A stretch of 64,000 nucleotides of DNA from assembly GCA_902790175.1 (NCBI GenBank), contig CADAQZ010000001.1:1-64000 (forward strand). Direction: 5' to 3'. The notes below the pieces were generated by a model, which ran no database searches, was not told the DNA's origin, and saw only the letters and a list, made by a program, of their open reading frames with translations. The stretch is from an uncultured Eubacteriales bacterium (GTDB taxonomy: Bacteria; Bacillota; Clostridia; Christensenellales; Aristaeellaceae). Both the position numbers and the translations under genes were made by a program. Positions 53,426 to 61,325 of the stretch are shown here, piece by piece (position 1 is the stretch's first letter; each line of letters begins with the position of its first letter).

Positions 53426-55390
53426 TTATGCTCCCTGCTCCGTTACCGGCTCGAAGTTGTCTTCCTTGTTGAAGTTCGCGTACAGGCTGATGTACTCGCG
53501 GCGGGGCTCCACCTTGTCGCCCATCAGTATGGTCACGCGGCGCTCGACCTCGACGAAGTCCTCGATGCCCACCTGCATCAGCTTGCGTCCATCGGGGTTC
53601 ATCGTGGTCTCCCACAGCTGCTCCGGGTTCATCTCGCCCAGGCCCTTGTAGCGCTGCAGCGTGTAGCCCTTGCCGACGGACTGGATCGCCCCGGGCAGCG
53701 CGCTGTCGTCGTAGCAGTAGACGACCTTGTCGCCCTTGGCGACCTTGTACAGCGGCGGCATGCCGATGTAGACGTGGCCCTCGGTGATCAGCTGGCGCAT
53801 GTAGCGGAAGAAGAACGTCAACAGGATCGCGCGGATGTGCGCGCCGTCCTGGTCCGCGTCCGAGAGGATGATCACCTTGTTGTACTTGAGCCGCGACAGG
53901 TCGAAGTCCTCGCCGATGCCGGTGCCCAGCGCGGTGATGATGCTCCTGAACTCCTCGTTCGCCAGCACCTGATCGAGGCGCTTCTTTTCGACGTTCAGCG
54001 GCTTGCCGCGCAGCGGCAATATCGCCTGGAAGCGGCGGTCGCGGCCCTGCTTGGCGCTGCCGCCTGCGGAATCGCCCTCGACGATGAACAATTCGTTCAG
54101 CTCCGGCTTCTTGCCCGTGCAGCTGGACAGCTTGCCCACCAGCGGCGCGGCCTCCAGCTGGTTAGCCTGGCGGGCGATGTCGCGCGCCTTGCGGGCGGCC
54201 TCGCGCACCTTCGCGGCCTTCACGGCCTTGGCGACTATGGCGTTGGCGAAATCCTGGTTCTTCAAATCGTCCAGGTAGATGGACAGCTGCTCCTGGCAGA
54301 CGGCCTCGAAGATCGGGCGAACCTCGGTGTTTCCGAGGCGGCCCTTCGTCTGGCCCTCGAACTGCGGGTTCTTCACGCCCGCGTACACCACGGCGGTCAT
54401 GCCCTCGCGGAAGTCGTCGCCGGCGAGGTTGTTGTCCTTCTCCTTCAGGATGCCGGCGCGGCGGGCGTAGTCGTTGAACGCCTTGGTCACGGCGGCCTTG
54501 AAGCCGGTCTCGTGGCTGCCGCCCTCCGCCGTGGGCACGTTGTTGACGAACGAGTAGATGTTCTCGGTGTAGCTGTCGGTGTACTGGATAGCCACGCGCA
54601 CCAGCGTGCCGTCGCGCACGGCCTCGAACACGATCGGGTCGGTGATGGTGTTCTTATCGGTATTGAGGTACTTGACGAAGTCGGAGATGCCGCCCTCGTA
54701 GCAGTACTCGTGCACGCGCTTCTCCGGCTCCTTGATGCGCTCGTCGGTGAACACGAAGTGCACGCCCTTGTTGAGGTACGCCAGCTCGCGCACGCGGCGG
54801 CGCACCAGGTCCGACTGGAAGCGCACGTCCTCGAACACGCGGGCGTCGGGCTTGAAGCAGACGACGGTGCCGCGCTTTCGGGTGTTGCCCACCTTCTCCA
54901 GCGGGGCCATCGTGTGGCCGGAGAGGATCTTGCCGGTCTTGCGGTCGAGGATCGACTCAAAGCGGATGAAGTAGTGGCTGTAGTCCTTGTACACGTCCAC
55001 GGTCATCCACTCGGAAAGCGCGTTCACCACGCTCGCGCCGACGCCGTGCAGGCCGCCGGAATAGGCGTAGTTCTTGTCCGAGAACTTGCCGCCCGCGTGC
55101 AGCTGGGTGTACACCACCTCGACGGCGGAGACGCCGAGCTTCGGGTGGATGTCCACCGGCACGCCGCGCCCGTTGTCGCTCACCTCGCAGGAGCCGTCCT
55201 TCTTCAGCGTCACGGCGATCTCCGTGGCGTAGCCGTTGGCGGCCTCGTCGATGGCGTTGTCGACGATCTCCCAAATCATGTGATGCAGGCCTCGGGACCC
55301 GGTGGAGCCGATGTACATGCCGGGGCGCATGCGCACCGCGTCCAGTCCCTCCAGCACCTGTATGTCCTGCGCCGTATATGTCTTTGCCAT
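53426..55390 (-). CDS. Type IIA DNA topoisomerase subunit B (GyrB/ParE)
   Basis: A 654-residue GHKL ATPase/TOPRIM subunit. [13 protein letters not shown] (ATP site), [15 protein letters not shown] (GHKL loop), [15 protein letters not shown] and the metal-binding [10 protein letters not shown] are intact; the C-terminus [20 protein letters not shown] contacts subunit A. The ATG at 55390 follows GGAGGA by five bases; upstream in-frame starts are inside the promoter. Forms the holoenzyme with the adjacent A subunit. Confidence 0.96.
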   Translation of the reverse strand: MAKTYTAQDIQVLEGLDAVRMRPGMYIGSTGSRGLHHMIWEIVDNAIDEAANGYATEIAVTLKKDGSCEVSDNGRGVPVDIHPKLGVSAVEVVYTQLHAGGKFSDKNYAYSGGLHGVGASVVNALSEWMTVDVYKDYSHYFIRFESILDRKTGKILSGHTMAPLEKVGNTRKRGTVVCFKPDARVFEDVRFQSDLVRRRVRELAYLNKGVHFVFTDERIKEPEKRVHEYCYEGGISDFVKYLNTDKNTITDPIVFEAVRDGTLVRVAIQYTDSYTENIYSFVNNVPTAEGGSHETGFKAAVTKAFNDYARRAGILKEKDNNLAGDDFREGMTAVVYAGVKNPQFEGQTKGRLGNTEVRPIFEAVCQEQLSIYLDDLKNQDFANAIVAKAVKAAKVREAARKARDIARQANQLEAAPLVGKLSSCTGKKPELNELFIVEGDSAGGSAKQGRDRRFQAILPLRGKPLNVEKKRLDQVLANEEFRSIITALGTGIGEDFDLSRLKYNKVIILSDADQDGAHIRAILLTFFFRYMRQLITEGHVYIGMPPLYKVAKGDKVVYCYDDSALPGAIQSVGKGYTLQRYKGLGEMNPEQLWETTMNPDGRKLMQVGIEDFVEVERRVTILMGDKVEPRREYISLYANFNKEDNFEPVTEQGA

Positions 55391-55510
55391 TTTTTCCTCC
55401 GGAACGCATATTAATCTGTATACATTATACCTCAAAAACGTTAAATTTCACCCCATCGTGGCATAGTGTGCGGGTTTTGTATTCGTTCTGTAACGGATTT
55501 GAAAGATCGT

Positions 55511-55539
55511 TTGCAAATTTGCGCCGGATGTGGTATACT
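55511..55539 (+). promoter_or_regulatory. Promoter of the MutT-like gene
   Basis: TTGCAA (55511-55516), 17 bp, TATACT (55534-55539) with upstream TG. The same intergenic region has a TATAAT on the minus strand (55429-55424) for the topoisomerase operon, without a clear -35. Confidence 0.7.
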
Positions 55540-55572
55540 ACAGATCGACACTTCCAAGCGAGGGATGGATCT

Positions 55573-56046
55573 ATGAAGCAAACCACGCTCTGCTACATCG
55601 AGCGGGACGGCCAGTACCTGATGCTGCACCGCACGAAGAAGGCGGACGATTACAACCACGACAAATGGATCGGCATCGGCGGACACATCGAAGCCGACGA
55701 GACGCCCATGGACTGCGCGCTGCGCGAGGTGTGGGAGGAGACGGGCCTGCAGCTGCTCGACTGCACGGCCCGCGGCATCGTGCGCTTTCGCTCGGACGAG
55801 TGCGAGGACGAGGATATGCACCTGTTCAGCGCTTCCTCGTTCACCGGCGAGATCACCGACTGCGACGAGGGCGACCTCGCGTGGATCGACAAGGCCGACC
55901 TGCTCCGCCTGACGATGTGGGAGGGCGACAAGATCTTCCTCAGGCTGCTGGAGACCCGGCGGGACTTCTTCGACCTGACGCTGAACTATCGCGGCGAGAC
56001 GCTCGCAAGCGCCTTCCTCGACGGCCAGGCGCTGGAAAACTGGTAA
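55573..56046 (+). CDS. NUDIX hydrolase, 8-oxo-dGTP diphosphatase-like
   Basis: A 157-residue NUDIX enzyme with a perfect box: GGHIEADETPMDCALREVWEETGL in two parts (G38 region to about 61). Opening CYIERDGQYLMLHRTKK and W-K-IGIGGHIE are typical of MutT/YjhB-type nucleotide pyrophosphatases that clean the dNTP pool. GAGGGATGG precedes the ATG at 55573. Followed after 13 bp by a Cys-rich small gene, probably co-transcribed. Confidence 0.9.
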   Translation: MKQTTLCYIERDGQYLMLHRTKKADDYNHDKWIGIGGHIEADETPMDCALREVWEETGLQLLDCTARGIVRFRSDECEDEDMHLFSASSFTGEITDCDEGDLAWIDKADLLRLTMWEGDKIFLRLLETRRDFFDLTLNYRGETLASAFLDGQALENW

Positions 56047-56059
56047 GGAGGCGCTTCTC

Positions 56060-56320
56060 ATGCGCTGCAGCTGCCATGAATGCGGCACGTACATGGTCCA
56101 GTCCGAGGGGCTGGAGCTGGGGTGCGTCTGCCCCGAGTGCGGCTATCGCTGCAAGGCCTGCCTGGGCACCGACAGCGTCGTCAGCCGCGACGGCCTCAAG
56201 AACCTCGTCAACAACGAGATCCTGATGCAGGACATCTTCACCAGCTTCGACGGCGACGACGAGGGCCCCGAGACGGACCCCTCCCCCGACAAGTGGGGCG
56301 AGGAGCAGTGGCGGGATTGA
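56060..56320 (+). CDS. Small zinc-ribbon-like protein
   Basis: An 86-residue protein with three CxxC-type pairs (CSCHEC, CVCPEC, CKAC; residues 3-34) that should bind one or two zinc ions, then an acidic C-terminal tail. No known family. AAGGAGGCG precedes the ATG by eight bases. Immediately downstream is a family A repeat and a 46-bp palindrome. Confidence 0.75.
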   Translation: MRCSCHECGTYMVQSEGLELGCVCPECGYRCKACLGTDSVVSRDGLKNLVNNEILMQDIFTSFDGDDEGPETDPSPDKWGEEQWRD

Positions 56321-56325
56321 AGGAG

Positions 56326-56433
56326 AAAGATTCTTCACTTCGTTCAGAATGACAAATTGCGAACGCAATGACAAATCGCGTTCGGAATGACAAGCGGCGT
56401 TTTCCTGTCATTCTGAGCGCGGCGAAGAATCTT
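56326..56433. repeat. REP-like inverted repeat, family A copy 6, expanded
   Basis: Outer arms AAAGATTCTTCACTTCGTTC and GCGGCGAAGAATCTT with two additional internal GGAATGACAA-type units, so this copy is longer than the others. Confidence 0.8.
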
Positions 56434-56436
56434 ATT

Positions 56437-56482
56437 CGACAAAGCAGACCGAAGTCTATATAGACTTCGGTCTGCTTTGTCG
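56437..56482. terminator. Perfect 46-bp palindrome between convergent genes
   Basis: Two 23-nt arms, each containing AGCAGACCGAAGTC, are exact inverted copies with no loop spacer (centre TATATA). Position between convergent genes suits a bidirectional terminator, but there is no T-run. It is the largest member of the AACARACCGAMGTC family. Confidence 0.6.
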
Positions 56483-56496
56483 GGATTGGCTGTTTG

Positions 56497-57702
56497 TCAG
56501 CTGTACTTTCCGTCCCGCACATTGGCCATCAGATTGATGAGATTGGCCCTCTGCTCGTCGCTGCGCTCCATGTTGAACTGGATCGCCCTGCCCTCCGCGC
56601 TCACGACGCGAATGCTGTCATTGCTGTAGATTTCCAGTTCCAGCTCGTGGCCCTTGCCTGCCGTATCGATCAGCGTCAGGTATTTCAGGTCTATAGATGT
56701 CCTGCGCCAGCTGCCGAACCAAGCAAACAGGTCTTTGTCATGTTCGTAAATGAAGCCGCCTCGATCGCCGGTAGCGTCCATGAAAAGCGCGCCAAAGGCA
56801 TCTGCAGTCGAGCCGGAAAAGCAGTTCAGCGTCGCCTGGTTGATGTCGAAATCAGTAGCGCCCATGATGTCCCAGCCGATGCCGTAATCTCCCGTGACGC
56901 TAAGCAGCGTCGGCAAGAATTCAAACGGATCGGCAGGCGCCTGCCATGTATAATACGCGGTTTCTTCCGTCTCCTGCGTCTCTCCGGCATTCGTTTTATA
57001 ATTCTTCGCCATCTGCTCGCTGAGCCACCTGCCGCCAAAGAAGGCAAGGGCCAGTATAACCAGTGTCACCAGCAGGCGCACGGCGCCGCTCTTTTGCTTC
57101 TGCTGCGGCTGCTGCGCCGCCGGGGTCTCCTGCGGCGGGGTTTGCCGCACATAGGTATGCGATTCATAGGTGTGGAAGGTATCAGCCTGCGCCGTCGGCG
57201 CGCGATCCGCCAGCTTTGCGCCGCAATTCACGCAGAAGGCGTCGCCGGCCTCGGCCTTCGTGCCACACTTGGGGCAAAACCGCAGCGATGCACCGCGCGG
57301 CGCTTCCGACGGCCTCTCGGGCTCCGGTCGACTTGTCTGCGCCGCCTGTGCCTGATAAGCTGCTTGGCCCGCCTGCGACGTTTGTGCTTCGCTGGCAGGG
57401 CGGCTCGCCTGCGTCTGCGCTGGCTGGGCCTGATGTTCAGTCGTTCCCTCCCGTTCAGCGAGCTTGCGATATTTGCGCTTGGCCAGCCACGCCGCCCACT
57501 TCATCAACACGAACCCAGCCACTACGCTGCATCCCGCGGCGATCAGGCAATCCTGAAGCGGCACCTCGTCCTTGATGCCTCTCCAGTTGAAGAAATATCC
57601 CACGGAAAAAAGCACCGTCAGCAGAAACGCGCATGAGGAGAGCATGCTGATAAAGGTCGCGAGCGGCGCCTTGACATAACGCCTGTAGAAGAACGGAATC
57701 AT
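56497..57702 (-). CDS. Zinc-ribbon membrane protein of unknown function
   Basis: A 401-residue protein: two N-terminal membrane helices (about 16-40 and 52-70), a Gln/Ala/Ser-rich linker, a zinc_ribbon_2 module FCPKCGTKAEAGDAFCVNCG (about 142-161), a third membrane helix (about 208-226) and an extracytoplasmic C-terminal domain of about 165 residues that I do not recognise. The topology resembles TcaA-like zinc-ribbon membrane proteins of Firmicutes. GGGGAGGA precedes the ATG at 57702; it may be read from the upstream tRNA operon or from an unseen promoter. Confidence 0.8.
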   Translation of the reverse strand: MIPFFYRRYVKAPLATFISMLSSCAFLLTVLFSVGYFFNWRGIKDEVPLQDCLIAAGCSVVAGFVLMKWAAWLAKRKYRKLAEREGTTEHQAQPAQTQASRPASEAQTSQAGQAAYQAQAAQTSRPEPERPSEAPRGASLRFCPKCGTKAEAGDAFCVNCGAKLADRAPTAQADTFHTYESHTYVRQTPPQETPAAQQPQQKQKSGAVRLLVTLVILALAFFGGRWLSEQMAKNYKTNAGETQETEETAYYTWQAPADPFEFLPTLLSVTGDYGIGWDIMGATDFDINQATLNCFSGSTADAFGALFMDATGDRGGFIYEHDKDLFAWFGSWRRTSIDLKYLTLIDTAGKGHELELEIYSNDSIRVVSAEGRAIQFNMERSDEQRANLINLMANVRDGKYS

Positions 57703-57740
57703 GTGAAGTCCTCCCCGTGACAACAGATACGTTCATAATG

Positions 57741-57774
57741 AAAAAGGAACGCTCGGCCGATCGCTGAACGCTCC
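57741..57774 (-). terminator. Terminator of the tRNA operon
   Basis: A 12-position stem with two G-U pairs and one mismatch (57763-57774 with 57746-57757), followed on the minus strand by TTTTT. Confidence 0.7.
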
Positions 57775-57781
57775 TTTAATC

Positions 57782-57856
57782 TGGAGGTGCCACCCGGATT
57801 CGGACCGGGGAATGAAGGTTTTGCAGACCTTTGCCTTACCACTTGGCTATGGCACC
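57782..57856 (-). tRNA. tRNA-Cys (anticodon GCA)
   Basis: Acceptor GGTGCCA/TGGCACC, discriminator U, encoded CCA, anticodon loop CTGCAAA. Last of five tRNAs. Confidence 0.96.
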
Positions 57857-57892
57857 AAATTGCGGCGGACGCGACAGCGTTCGCCGCAACGA

Positions 57893-57968
57893 TGGAGCGG
57901 TAGACGAGACTCGGACTCGCGACCTCCACCTTGGCAAGGTGGCGCTCTACCAACTGAGCTACTACCGC
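57893..57968 (-). tRNA. tRNA-Gly (anticodon GCC)
   Basis: Acceptor GCGGTAG/CTACCGC, encoded CCA, anticodon loop TTGCCAA. Confidence 0.96.
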
Positions 57969-57971
57969 AAA

Positions 57972-58047
57972 TGGTGCCCAGGGACGGAATCGAACCATCG
58001 ACACGTAGATTTTCAGTCTACTGCTCTACCGACTGAGCTACCTGGGC
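57972..58047 (-). tRNA. tRNA-Phe (anticodon GAA)
   Basis: Acceptor GCCCAGG/CCTGGGC, discriminator A, encoded CCA, anticodon loop CTGAAAA; 3 bp from tRNA-Asp and tRNA-Gly. Confidence 0.96.
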
Positions 58048-58050
58048 GAA

Positions 58051-58127
58051 TGGCGACGCGGAAGGGGCTCGAACCCTCGACCTCCAGCGTGACAGGCTGG
58101 CATTCTAACCAACTGAACTACCGCGCC
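58051..58127 (-). tRNA. tRNA-Asp (anticodon GTC)
   Basis: Acceptor GGCGCGG/CCGCGTC with one G-U, discriminator G, encoded CCA, anticodon loop CTGTCAC. Confidence 0.96.
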
Positions 58128-58132
58128 ATACT

Positions 58133-58208
58133 TGGTGGGAACAACAGGGCTCGAACCTGTGACCCTTTGCTTGTAAGGCAAATGCTCTCCCAGCTGAGCT
58201 ATGCTCCC
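58133..58208 (-). tRNA. tRNA-Val (anticodon TAC)
   Basis: Acceptor GGGAGCA/TGTTCCC, discriminator A, encoded CCA, anticodon loop CTTACAA. First gene of the tRNA operon. Confidence 0.96.
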
Positions 58209-58248
58209 ATATTGTCCCACATGCCGCTTTATCGCGGCGACATGAGAT

Positions 58249-58277
58249 ATAATACAACAAAACGCCCCGTTTGTCAA
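58249..58277 (-). promoter_or_regulatory. Promoter of the five-tRNA operon
   Basis: Minus-strand TTGACA (58277-58272), 17 bp, TATTAT (58254-58249). The -35 lies within the loop of the preceding gene's terminator hairpin. Confidence 0.85.
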
Positions 58278-58289
58278 TACCCCGGGGCG
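58259..58289 (-). terminator. Terminator of the 58349 gene, overlapping the tRNA promoter
   Basis: CGCCCCG/CGGGGCG stem (58283-58289 with 58263-58269) with TTTT on the minus side and TTTTTT (58291-58296) on the plus side. Confidence 0.65.
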
Positions 58290-58348
58290 CTTTTTTGTAT
58301 TAATGCTCTGTTAGGGCGGGCATCAAGCGGTCCCGCGGGCGACGGCGA

Positions 58349-58891
58349 TCAGTCGCCCGCGAGGGGGTTTTCCTCCTCCGCTTCTTCGTCATAGAACTCG
58401 CCCTCCTCGATCCACGCCTCGTTCATGCTGTCCACAATCTCCAGCGCAAAGGCGCGACTCAGGGCGTCCTCGGACGCGCGCGTGAAAGCGAAGTGGATCA
58501 CGTCCTCGTTGTTCAGGCGATAGATGTCCAGCGACTGCTTGTCCTCCACGACCAGCGTGTCAAAAAAGCCGCTGGCGTCCACCTCGTAGGCGGGCAGGTT
58601 CGCGTCGCCCCAGGCCACGATGTCGTCCACCTCGTTTGCCTCCACGCGGATGATCAGCGACGCGCTGCCGTCCTCCGTGGCGGCGGCATAGCCCTCGCCC
58701 TCCAGGCCTTCGACAAAGGCCCAGCCGTCGGGCTGGCAAAACTCGATGCCCAGCACGGGAAGCTCCACCCACTCGCCGGTGTAGCCCTCGTCGTCGAAGT
58801 CAAAGCTAAAATCGCTGTCCTGCTCCGCCAGGGCGGGCAGCGTCAGCATCAGCGCCGCGAGCAGCGCGCACAGCAACCGGCGAATATTCAC
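58349..58891 (-). CDS. Secreted acidic protein of unknown function
   Basis: A 180-residue exported protein: signal peptide 1-22 (RRLLCALLAALMLTLPALA), then a compact domain with alternating strands (GIEFCQPDGWAFVEG, ASLIIRVEAN, QSLDIYRLNNEDVIHFAFT) and a very acidic C-terminal tail. No known family. Translation starts at GTG; an overlapping ATG is out of frame. GGGAG is suitably placed, and a promoter is at 58954-58982. Confidence 0.75.
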   Translation of the reverse strand: MNIRRLLCALLAALMLTLPALAEQDSDFSFDFDDEGYTGEWVELPVLGIEFCQPDGWAFVEGLEGEGYAAATEDGSASLIIRVEANEVDDIVAWGDANLPAYEVDASGFFDTLVVEDKQSLDIYRLNNEDVIHFAFTRASEDALSRAFALEIVDSMNEAWIEEGEFYDEEAEEENPLAGD

Positions 58892-58953
58892 ATGGATCGC
58901 TCCCTTCTCGTGTTTCTTCCGTCCGTTGGACGTTTCAAAAATCCCTTTGGTTC

Positions 58954-58982
58954 ATTATAGGGCACCGCGCGCGAAAAGTCCA
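58954..58982 (-). promoter_or_regulatory. Promoter of the secreted acidic protein gene
   Basis: Minus-strand TGGACT (58982-58977), 17 bp, TATAAT (58959-58954). Confidence 0.65.
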
Positions 58983-59042
58983 TAAGCGTCGCACAAACGG
59001 ACGATTTCCGCGCGAATCACGTCACAATCGGGGCGCAAAACG

Positions 59043-59350
59043 ACAAAAGGAACCCGCCGACATCTGCTGCCGGCGGGAATTGCGTTCATGTATTGAGTTT
59101 TTCTATTTGAAACTCCTACCCCCGGAGTATCGATGGGGCGCCTGCATTTCCCGTGAACAACCGTTATCACTTCACATGATGACCCATTGGTTTCACTCGG
59201 AAATCCGGTCCCGTTGGTTTGTCACTTCTGAATCCTTCGGGAAATGCAGGCCATGAACTGGGTTTCGCTATAGTACAATGGCATCGCCTCCCGTTCTGTT
59301 TTATTGGAGATCTGCTATCTCCCAAGAGGTTTTTTGTTCTCCCTCTTTCT
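59043..59350 (-). ncRNA. Candidate structured non-coding RNA (~305 nt), family unidentified
   Basis: The 547-bp gap 58892-59438 holds no credible ORF, yet has a perfect promoter (59357-59385) and, about 300 bp downstream, a hairpin with a T-rich tail (59043-59077). Between them the minus-strand RNA can form AAGAGG/CCTCTT and GGAGAT/ATCTCC hairpins near the 5' end, a GAACGGG/CCC-A-GTTC helix, a perfect 14-bp long-range helix (59238-59251 with 59140-59153) enclosing about 85 nt with smaller hairpins (CGGA/TCCG, ATCA/TGAT, GACC/GGGTC), then ACTCC/GGAGT and GAGTTT/AAACTC. It lacks tRNA-like ends (not tmRNA), the RNase P core and SRP motifs. raiA-type or another clostridial RNA class is possible but unproven. 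Confidence 0.6.
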
Positions 59351-59356
59351 GGCTCT

Positions 59357-59385
59357 ATTATACCGTCAAAGTCCAATTTTGTCAA
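59357..59385 (-). promoter_or_regulatory. Consensus promoter of the candidate ncRNA
   Basis: Minus-strand TTGACA (59385-59380), exactly 17 bp, TATAAT (59362-59357). Predicted start is an A near 59350. Confidence 0.85.
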
Positions 59386-59438
59386 CCTGTTTTTTACTCA
59401 AAATTATAGCTTTTAACAAAAGAATTCTTATCGTAACA

Positions 59439-59969
59439 TTACAGTTCTTTCTCATACGCCACGCGCAGCAGCGTGCCGCCCCGGTCGGGATAGTAGACCT
59501 TGCCACAGTACACGAATCCGTGTTTCTCCAGGAAGCGGCGCATGACGACATTGCCCGTGTGCGTGTCCGCGCGCACGCACGCGCAGCCGTTCCCTTTGGC
59601 GAGGCGCACGGCCTCGTCGATCATCCGCGCCGCGACTCCCCTGCCCCGCGCGGCGTCGTCCGTCGCCAGGCGGTGGATGGTCAGGCACTTCGCGTCCAGC
59701 CCGCACGGCCACGCGCCCTCGATGCCGTCGTAGATCGGCTCGCGCTCCATCTGCAGCGCCGCCACGCCGCGCACGTCCTCGCCCTCGGCGATCACATACA
59801 GCTGGCCGATGCGTATGTCCCGCGCCAGTATCTCCCGCGTCGGATAGCCGTCCTGCCACTGGTCGATGCCCAGCGTGGCGATGAACGCCTGCGCCTGGTG
59901 AACCACGCGCATGATCTGCGGCATGTCGGCCTCCGTCGCCGCCCGAAAGCGGATGTTCTCCTCGCCCAT
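59439..59969 (-). CDS. GNAT family N-acetyltransferase
   Basis: A 176-residue acetyltransferase. The family start IRFRAATEADMPQIMRVV, a GIDQWQDGYPTRE segment common in a clostridial GNAT subgroup, the acetyl-CoA loop DAARGRGVAARMIDEAV (about 107-123) and C-terminal NVVMRRFLEKHGF are present. Substrate unknown. GGGAGGGG lies eight bases before the ATG. Confidence 0.9.
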   Translation of the reverse strand: MGEENIRFRAATEADMPQIMRVVHQAQAFIATLGIDQWQDGYPTREILARDIRIGQLYVIAEGEDVRGVAALQMEREPIYDGIEGAWPCGLDAKCLTIHRLATDDAARGRGVAARMIDEAVRLAKGNGCACVRADTHTGNVVMRRFLEKHGFVYCGKVYYPDRGGTLLRVAYEKEL

Positions 59970-59995
59970 GCCGTCCCCTCCCGTCGTTTTTGCAG

Positions 59996-60024
59996 ATTAT
60001 AGCACGAACGCGCGCATATGGACA
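59996..60024 (-). promoter_or_regulatory. Promoter of the GNAT gene
   Basis: Minus-strand TGTCCA (60024-60019), 17 bp, TATAAT (60001-59996). Confidence 0.65.
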
Positions 60025-60057
60025 GTTAAGTTTTCAGGCGTCCGCGCGTTTTTGCGG

Positions 60058-60086
60058 TTTACATTTGCGCGATTCGATGCTAAACT
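60058..60086 (+). promoter_or_regulatory. Promoter of the threonine aldolase gene
   Basis: TTTACA (60058-60063), 17 bp, TAAACT (60081-60086) with upstream TG. Confidence 0.6.
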
Positions 60087-60167
60087 ATTGCCATACACAG
60101 AAAGGGCGCTCGCGACAGCCGACAAAGCCGCACGGACGCCTCCTCGACGCGATGAAAGGACATCAGT

Positions 60168-61208
60168 ATGATTCGCTTCAACAGTGACTACCTGGAGGGG
60201 GCCCATCCCCGGATCCTGGAAAAGCTCGCGGACACCAACATGGCGCAGACGCCGGGCTACGGCGAGGACATGTTCTGCGAGCGCGCCCGCGACACCATCC
60301 GCCGGCTGTGCGGCGCGCCGGACGCCGACGTGCACTTCCTGGTGGGCGGCACGCAGGCCAACGCCACGGTGCTGGCGGCGGCGCTCCTGCCCTATCAGGG
60401 CGCGATCAGCGCCGACACCGGCCACATCGCCGTGCACGAGACCGGCGCGATCGAGGCAGGCGGCCACAAGGTGATCGCGCTGAAGAACACGAACGGCAAG
60501 CTGGACGCCGGGCAGATCTCGGAGTGCTGCCGGGCGCACTTCTCCGACGAGAGCCATGAGCACATGGTGATGCCCGCGGCGGTGTACATTTCCAATCCCA
60601 CCGAGGTGGGCACGCTGTACAGCCGCGGCGAGCTGGAGGCGCTACGCGCAGTGTGTGACCAGTGGAATCTAACGCTGTACCTGGACGGCGCGCGGCTGGG
60701 CTACGGCCTGGCGTCGCCGGAAAACACGCTCGATCTGCCGCTGATCGCGCGGCTTTGCGACGTGTTCACCATCGGCGGCACCAAGCAGGGCCTGCTGTTC
60801 GGCGAGGCGGTGGTGATCCGTAAGGACTCGCTCAAAAAGAACTTCCGCTACTTCATCAAGCAGCACGGCGGCATGCTGGCCAAGGGGCGGCTGCTGGGGG
60901 TGCAGTTCGAGGAGATGCTCAAGGACGGGCTATACATGGAACTGTCGCGGCACGCCATCGAGCAGGCCATGCGCCTGCGCGACGCGATCCGCGCGCTGGA
61001 CATCCCCACGCTGGTGGACAGCCCCACCAACCAGCAGTTCCCGATCCTGCCGAACGTGGTGCTGCCGCTGCTGGCGGAGAAGTACAGCTACGCCACCATC
61101 GAGCGCGTGGACGCGCGCCACACTGCCGTGCGCTTCTGCACCAGCTGGGCCACGCGCCCGGCGGACGTGGACCGGCTGATCGAGGATCTGGGGAAGCTGT
61201 TGGGATAA
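60168..61208 (+). CDS. Low-specificity L-threonine aldolase family protein
   Basis: A 346-residue fold-type I PLP enzyme of the beta-eliminating lyase/threonine aldolase family, cleaving L-threonine or L-allo-threonine to glycine and acetaldehyde. FLVGGTQANATVL (PLP phosphate loop), ISNPTEVGTLYS, LYLDGARLGYGL (ring-contact Asp) and GGTKQGLLFGEA with the Schiff-base Lys are intact. AAAGGA lies eight bases before the ATG. Confidence 0.93.
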   Translation: MIRFNSDYLEGAHPRILEKLADTNMAQTPGYGEDMFCERARDTIRRLCGAPDADVHFLVGGTQANATVLAAALLPYQGAISADTGHIAVHETGAIEAGGHKVIALKNTNGKLDAGQISECCRAHFSDESHEHMVMPAAVYISNPTEVGTLYSRGELEALRAVCDQWNLTLYLDGARLGYGLASPENTLDLPLIARLCDVFTIGGTKQGLLFGEAVVIRKDSLKKNFRYFIKQHGGMLAKGRLLGVQFEEMLKDGLYMELSRHAIEQAMRLRDAIRALDIPTLVDSPTNQQFPILPNVVLPLLAEKYSYATIERVDARHTAVRFCTSWATRPADVDRLIEDLGKLLG

Positions 61209-61280
61209 AAGATCCTTGACGCTTCTCTACAACCCCTCCGGCCCTTCTGGCCACCTCCCCTTACACAGGGGAGGCAAGAA

Positions 61281-61310
61281 GCGAGGGCCGCCCCTGTGGG
61301 CGGCCCTCGC
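61281..61310. terminator. Bidirectional hairpin between threonine aldolase and putP
   Basis: Perfect 13-bp stem GCGAGGGCCGCCC/GGGCGGCCCTCGC. It is preceded by a partial family A unit (61209-61230) and a CCTCCCC/GGGGAGG hairpin (about 61253-61275). Confidence 0.65.
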
Positions 61311-61325
61311 CTTGTCATACCGTTC

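Noticed and set aside
53255..55414. 719-codon ORF opposite the topoisomerase B gene
   Set aside because: Covers the reverse of a highly conserved gene; composition is that of an antisense shadow.
59043..59350. tmRNA, RNase P RNA, SRP RNA or 6S RNA as the identity of the candidate RNA
   Set aside because: No tRNA-like ends or tag ORF, no RNase P consensus core, no SRP GGAAGCA-type loop, and the length and branched layout do not fit a simple 6S hairpin; a database search is still needed.
58955..59416. Short ORFs (65-72 codons) in the 58.9-59.4 kb gap
   Set aside because: No ribosome sites or coding character; the region is better explained as a structured RNA with promoter and terminator.
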